DNA of 42,340 nt from Oscillospiraceae bacterium. Lineage in GTDB: Bacteria; Bacillota; Clostridia; Oscillospirales; Oscillospiraceae. Numbering within the stretch: position 1 is the first letter of the stretch; every line of letters starts with the position of its first letter. The notes under the pieces are model-generated. The model was not told the origin of the DNA. It saw only the letters and a program-made list of their open reading frames with translations, and ran no database searches. The stretch spans positions 1 to 42,340 of the forward strand of contig JAFQZI010000045.1 of assembly GCA_017406005.1 (NCBI GenBank). Reading direction: 5' to 3'. Positions 39,303 through 42,340 of this stretch are shown here, piece after piece. The translations under genes and the position numbers were made by a program.

Positions 39303-40556
39303 TTGGATATTATCAAATCTAAACTTACAGAAGCAAACATTTTTTCCCGTACTTTTTTGAAATGGTTATGGATATCGGTTTTGATAGGACTTGTCGGCGG
39401 TGTGATCGGCAGTGTTTTCTATAAAAGCATTGCGGCTGTCACTACTATGCGTGAATCGAATCCCTGGCTGATCTGGCTTCTTCCTGTTGGCGGTGTTGTC
39501 ATTGCTGCTTTGTACCAATTCACCCATACAAAAGGCGAAAGTACCAATGACATTATTGATTCCATTCTGCTCGGCAGCAGGGTAGATATTCTCCTTCTCC
39601 CGGTTATCTTTCTCAGCACTGTCATCACACATCTGTTGGGCGGTAGTGCAGGACGGGAAGGAGCGGCGTTGCAGATTGGCGGGAGCCTCGGTTATAACAC
39701 GGGGCGCCTCCTGAAACTGGATGAAAAAGAGGAGCGAATAGCTATCCTCAGCGGAATGAGTGCTGTCTTCTCCGCTCTCTTCGGAACACCGATTACGGCA
39801 ACTGTGTTTGCATTGGAAGTTTGCAGTGTTGGCATTATCCATTATTCCGGACTGGTTCCTTGTGGTCTTGCTGCACTCTCTGCATACTTTGTTACAACAA
39901 TTTTCAACATTGCACCGACTCATTTCACAATCAGTCCGCTTACGGTTCATCCTGTTATGCTGATTCGTGTGTGTGTTCTTGCCGCATTATGTGCTGTGCT
40001 GAGCGTTATCTTCTGTGAACTGATGCATGCATCCAACAGGCTCGCGGAGAAAGTGGTAAAAAATGATTATCTGCGTGCTTTTCTCGGAGGCCTTTTGCTG
40101 ATTATTATGACTTTCCTCGTTGGTTCTTATGACTATAATGGCGGAGGAGTACATATTATCGCTAAGGCAATCTACGAAGGCCAGACAAAACCTTTTGCAT
40201 TTCTCTTTAAGATTCTTTTCACTGCAGTAACGCTGTCTGCTGGTTTTAAAGGTGGAGAAATTGTACCAACGTTTTTCATTGGATCAACGTTCGGCTGTTT
40301 GCTTGGTCCTCTTCTGGGGATACCGTCTGAATTTGCAGCTTGTGTCGGTCTTGTAGGTACGTTCTGTGGAGCTGTTAACTGTCCACTGGCCTCTGTAATT
40401 CTGTCTGTTGAGCTCTTTGGTTCAGAAAGTATCGTCTATTTCGCCATCGTCTGTTTTATTTGCTATATGCTGTCAGGCTATTCAGGCCTGTATTCGGAAC
40501 AGAAAATTGTTTACTCAAAACTAAAAGCAGAGTATATTAATAGAAAGACAGAGTAA
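39303..40556 (+). CDS. ClC-family chloride or fluoride channel/transporter
   Basis: The 417-residue membrane protein has ten or more hydrophobic segments. The ClC signatures are GGSAGREGAALQIGGSLG (about 112-129), with the gating glutamate in GREG, MSAVFSALFGTPITATVFALE (about 151-171) and GGEIVPTFFIGSTFGCLLG (about 320-338). The usual GSGIPE is replaced, as in branches that include the fluoride-specific ClC-F group, so anion choice is open. The start is TTG with GGAGG 11 bases upstream. Base composition is visibly more AT-rich than potABCD, which may mean recent transfer. No fluoride riboswitch was seen upstream. Confidence 0.88.
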   Translation: MDIIKSKLTEANIFSRTFLKWLWISVLIGLVGGVIGSVFYKSIAAVTTMRESNPWLIWLLPVGGVVIAALYQFTHTKGESTNDIIDSILLGSRVDILLLPVIFLSTVITHLLGGSAGREGAALQIGGSLGYNTGRLLKLDEKEERIAILSGMSAVFSALFGTPITATVFALEVCSVGIIHYSGLVPCGLAALSAYFVTTIFNIAPTHFTISPLTVHPVMLIRVCVLAALCAVLSVIFCELMHASNRLAEKVVKNDYLRAFLGGLLLIIMTFLVGSYDYNGGGVHIIAKAIYEGQTKPFAFLFKILFTAVTLSAGFKGGEIVPTFFIGSTFGCLLGPLLGIPSEFAACVGLVGTFCGAVNCPLASVILSVELFGSESIVYFAIVCFICYMLSGYSGLYSEQKIVYSKLKAEYINRKTE

Positions 40557-40810
40557 GAATACCATTTATTGTCTGATGTAGTAGAAGTATCCGGTGGAGT
40601 AAAGCGTCACAAGTTTACTTTCCCACAGCTGCAAGCGTGAATCTGTGTTTTTTCCAGAAAAAACTGTATGTAACCGCGTATGTAATTAACATTATTTTTC
40701 TTTTTTACTACTTTTTTCTCGTTTTTTTCGGTTTTAAGGGTTCTCAAATTTATCCATTTCCTTCAATTTCTGGTACTTTTTTAAGTAAAACAAGCACAAA
40801 TTTAAAAAGA
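40557..40810. other. Intergenic region without recognisable gene
   Basis: About 250 AT-rich bases between the ClC stop and the tRNA-type terminator. A weak inverted pair AGTAAA / TTTACT lies near 40600-40620. Poly-T and poly-A tracts dominate. A plus-strand open frame that begins here runs through the tRNA remnant and is not credible. I see no gene or clear signal. Confidence 0.6.
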
Positions 40811-40846
40811 AAAAGCTCCAAGATCATCAGATCTTGGAACTTTTTT
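40811..40846 (-). terminator. Terminator of the original tRNA-Pro gene (bidirectional)
   Basis: TCCAAGATC and GATCTTGGA pair over nine bases with loop ATCA. T-runs lie on both sides (ACTTTTTT on the plus strand, AGCTTTTTC on the minus strand). It lies directly downstream of the tRNA 3' half on the minus strand. Confidence 0.85.
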
Positions 40847-40849
40847 AAG

Positions 40850-40892
40850 TCCGAGTGGGGCGATTTGAACGCCCGGCCTCTTGAACCCCATT
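40850..40892 (-). other. Attachment site: 3' half of a tRNA-Pro gene (att core)
   Basis: On the minus strand the sequence reads as the 3' half of a tRNA: TGGGGT (loop with GGG anticodon), a short variable region, a perfect T-arm GGGCG-TTCAAAT-CGCCC, acceptor strand CACTCGG and discriminator A. The 5' half is missing: upstream bases do not give a D-arm or acceptor partner CCGAGTG. This is the mark left when an element integrates into the 3' end of a tRNA gene. The intact tRNA should lie at the far end of the element, beyond the right edge. Confidence 0.8.
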
Positions 40893-41033
40893 CGCGCATT
40901 TTATCACTTATTGCACGAATAAGCACTCTCTTTAACGTGTTTTTATTGCTTTTTATGTATTTTAAACGTGGTTTAACAATAAGTGTTTTAAGGAGTTATC
41001 TTCTATTCCTGTCACTGTTCCTGTCTTCTTTTA

Positions 41034-41240
41034 TTACTCTTGATTTTTCCCTTCAGCGTCCACAAGGCCTTCTCCGATGATATATGCCACAGCAGATGCA
41101 GCTGCCATGATGATTCCGGAAACAGTCTCTACGGTCTCAGCGTCTACTTTGAATGCAAGCAGCAGACCGCTCACCAAGCCGACAATGGCTACCCAGAATT
41201 TTCGGGAAGTAAGCTTCCTTACAAGATCAATCTTTTCCAT
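41034..41240 (-). CDS. Phage holin
   Basis: The 68-residue product (MEKIDLVRKLTSRKFWVAIV...) has two hydrophobic segments (about 12-28 and 37-54) joined by a short turn, and a charged C-terminus. This matches small phage holins that form holes for the endolysin. The ATG at 41240 with AAAGGA upstream is preferred over an earlier TTG. It overlaps the preceding gene by 14 bases. It is the last gene before the att site. Confidence 0.85.
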   Translation of the reverse strand: MEKIDLVRKLTSRKFWVAIVGLVSGLLLAFKVDAETVETVSGIIMAAASAVAYIIGEGLVDAEGKNQE

Positions 41241-41457
41241 TGTTTTTCCTTTCCAGGGCTTCAACCCTTTTCGTCAGCTCTTCCAGATGCACTTCGAGGA
41301 CAGGCATCCTCTGAGCAAAATTATTATGTTTCTTAACTTCATCGGTCAGATGCTTGATTTCGTTATTGATGACAGCCAGCGATTTGCTGTTTGCCAGAAT
41401 AACGCCCAGAATGGTCACTGCGCTGGAGATCAGCGCCACTACGATAGAGTTGTCCAT
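41227..41457 (-). CDS. Phage membrane protein with coiled coil, XhlA/holin-associated type
   Basis: The 76-residue product has one N-terminal membrane segment (about 4-22) followed by a coiled-coil helix (about 30-70, LAVINNEIKHLTDEVKKH ... LEVHLEELTKRVEALE). Such proteins are common next to holins in phages of Firmicutes and are thought to help lysis. Relative to classical XhlA the order of membrane segment and coil is reversed, so the family name is tentative. AAGGAG lies 7 bases before the ATG. Confidence 0.75.
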   Translation of the reverse strand: MDNSIVVALISSAVTILGVILANSKSLAVINNEIKHLTDEVKKHNNFAQRMPVLEVHLEELTKRVEALERKNNGKD

Positions 41458-41469
41458 AGTATCTCCTTT

Positions 41470-42237
41470 CTACTCAAAAAGCTTCTGCCAGACGTCCTGA
41501 TCAGCGATCCCGTCTTTCTCAAGTCCGAGTTCACCTTTCAACTCATTAAGCGCCATCAGGGTCAGCGGTCCGAAATCCCCGTCCGGTACACCGCAGGTAA
41601 AGCCCATATCGGTCAGCCCGCATTGCAGCAGGAATACGTCTCTGCCCTTTGCTCCCATGCCGAGTACCTTCACTGTGACTTCACAGCTTCCGGAATGGCA
41701 GTAGTCCTCAGATTCCGGGATAATCCCGTCATAAGCCAGTGTGGCTCCTTCTGTTGTGGCAAATGTCACATAGCAGTCCTGGGAAATCTTATACCGGTCA
41801 GAGATATTGTTTACGGCCGGCTGCTCGTATTCCTTGCAACAGTGCTCTGTTGCCTTATAGAGATCTTCTGTCCTGCAGAGGTATTCGAATAACTTCGGGT
41901 AGTCTCTCGTTAGTTCAGTCAGCAGCCAGTCGAGCTGTACGTTCTCATCGGCAACACTGGTGTTTCTGCTCTTTGCCAGATCGTAGAGGCCTGCCTTACG
42001 GCTCCAGAATGTCCACTGGGCAAGGCCGTATCCGAATGCATCCCGGATGAACTGTTCCCGCCAGATGAAGCCCTGGTCCACGTTGTAAGTATAGTCCTCA
42101 TCGGTCATGGTGCAGCGGTTTTCCACGTTGTTACACTGGAAATTGGATTCCCAGCCGAGGTTTCCCATGAGGCCGCAGGCTCCGGCAGGCGTCATGCCGT
42201 TGATCCGTAGGAACATATAAAGTTTCTGTCTGTCCAT
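41470..42237 (-). CDS. Phage endolysin: lysozyme-like domain plus peptidoglycan-binding domain
   Basis: The 255-residue wall hydrolase has an N-terminal domain (about 1-145) of the phage tail-lysozyme type: LRINGMTPAGACGLMGNLGWESNF with the catalytic Glu, then GYGLAQWTFWSRKAGLYDLA. The C-terminus (about 185-255) is a PG_binding_1-like domain: VLGMGAKGRDVFLLQCGLTD, GDFGPLTLMALNEL and GIADQDVWQKLF. The ATG at 42237 has AAGGAG 9 bases upstream, better than an ATG seven codons earlier. There is no signal peptide, so release depends on the holin encoded downstream. Confidence 0.9.
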   Translation of the reverse strand: MDRQKLYMFLRINGMTPAGACGLMGNLGWESNFQCNNVENRCTMTDEDYTYNVDQGFIWREQFIRDAFGYGLAQWTFWSRKAGLYDLAKSRNTSVADENVQLDWLLTELTRDYPKLFEYLCRTEDLYKATEHCCKEYEQPAVNNISDRYKISQDCYVTFATTEGATLAYDGIIPESEDYCHSGSCEVTVKVLGMGAKGRDVFLLQCGLTDMGFTCGVPDGDFGPLTLMALNELKGELGLEKDGIADQDVWQKLFE

Positions 42238-42260
42238 AGTATTATCTCCTTGAGACATGA

Positions 42261-42340
42261 TCAGGCGAACTGAACAATCCGTCTTCCCAGAGGTTTCATA
42301 TTGCGTTTTACCTCGACAGCTTCAAGGCATACCAGATCTT
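42261..42340 (-). CDS. C-terminal end of a phage gene (partial)
   Basis: An open leftward frame enters from the right edge and reads DLVCLEAVEVKRNMKPLGRR then IVQFA and stops at 42261-42263, just before the endolysin ribosome site. I do not recognise it. The position suggests a late structural or tail-associated protein. Confidence 0.6.
   Translation of the reverse strand, partial: DLVCLEAVEVKRNMKPLGRRIVQFA

Larger units (their letters stand above)
40850..42340. mobile_element. End of an integrated prophage (partial)
   Basis: A tRNA 3'-half att site is followed by leftward holin, XhlA-like and endolysin genes, then the end of a further gene. The lysis genes point toward the att site, as at the late-operon end of many siphophage prophages. 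The prophage continues beyond the window. The 141 bases from 40893 to 41033 are AT-rich and hold no gene I can support. Confidence 0.85.

Noticed and set aside
40637-41080. 147-codon plus-strand open frame at the prophage edge
   Set aside because: It reads through the terminator and tRNA remnant and has AT-driven Phe/Leu-rich composition.

Overview
The window is chromosomal DNA of a Gram-positive anaerobe of the class Clostridia, probably an uncultured gut member of the Oscillospirales or a related order. I infer this from several things together: a large SRP RNA with an Alu part directly upstream of dnaX-ybaB, NrdR, AsnA-type asparagine synthetase, a DUF4364 protein, a PPi-linked pyruvate phosphate dikinase, an acetate kinase, an LPXTG-like surface protein and moderate GC (estimated by eye near 50%). 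The species cannot be named from sequence alone.

Layout. 1-3240: start of a leftward secreted protein, tRNA-Ala(CGC), SRP RNA, dnaX, ybaB and a small secreted protein standing where recR is usually found. 3258-6289 (leftward): cdsA, a monoacylglycerol-lipase-like hydrolase and ackA. ackA is divergent from tmcAL (6368-7492), and their promoters face each other. 7544-12708: a complete branched-chain amino-acid ABC transporter (binding protein, two permeases, two ATPases) with a stem-loop after the binding-protein gene. 12970-18750 is a leftward accessory region: a tyrosine-rich wall-anchored protein, a bitopic membrane protein, a macrodomain protein, a decayed zinc-ribbon gene, a double-glycine-leader peptide with a zinc-ribbon core, small secreted proteins, an SDR and an acyltransferase. 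18944-23045: glmM, nrdR, a hexapeptide-repeat protein, DUF4364 and asnA. 23062-28742: a response regulator, a secreted CHAP-type protein, a histidine kinase and an HtrA protease, an apparent envelope-stress block. 28752-31393: rimM, a trmD-GNAT fusion and rsmA. Then ppdK, a SpoU-type rRNA/tRNA methyltransferase, potABCD and a ClC channel. From about 40850 to the right end is the edge of a prophage: a tRNA-Pro 3' half (att site) and a lysis module (holin, XhlA-like protein, endolysin).

The most unusual structure is a family of about 80-base intergenic hairpin elements. Five copies, in four intergenic regions, share arms GCTCGCGA / TCGCGAGC, a conserved inner segment and related tails. All lie in the same orientation and I do not recognise the family. 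Other items worth attention are the orphan double-glycine zinc-ribbon peptide, the TrmD-GNAT fusion, the secreted CHAP protein gene lying between regulator and kinase genes with a 13-base direct repeat over its promoter, and two ABC binding proteins without a clear lipobox.
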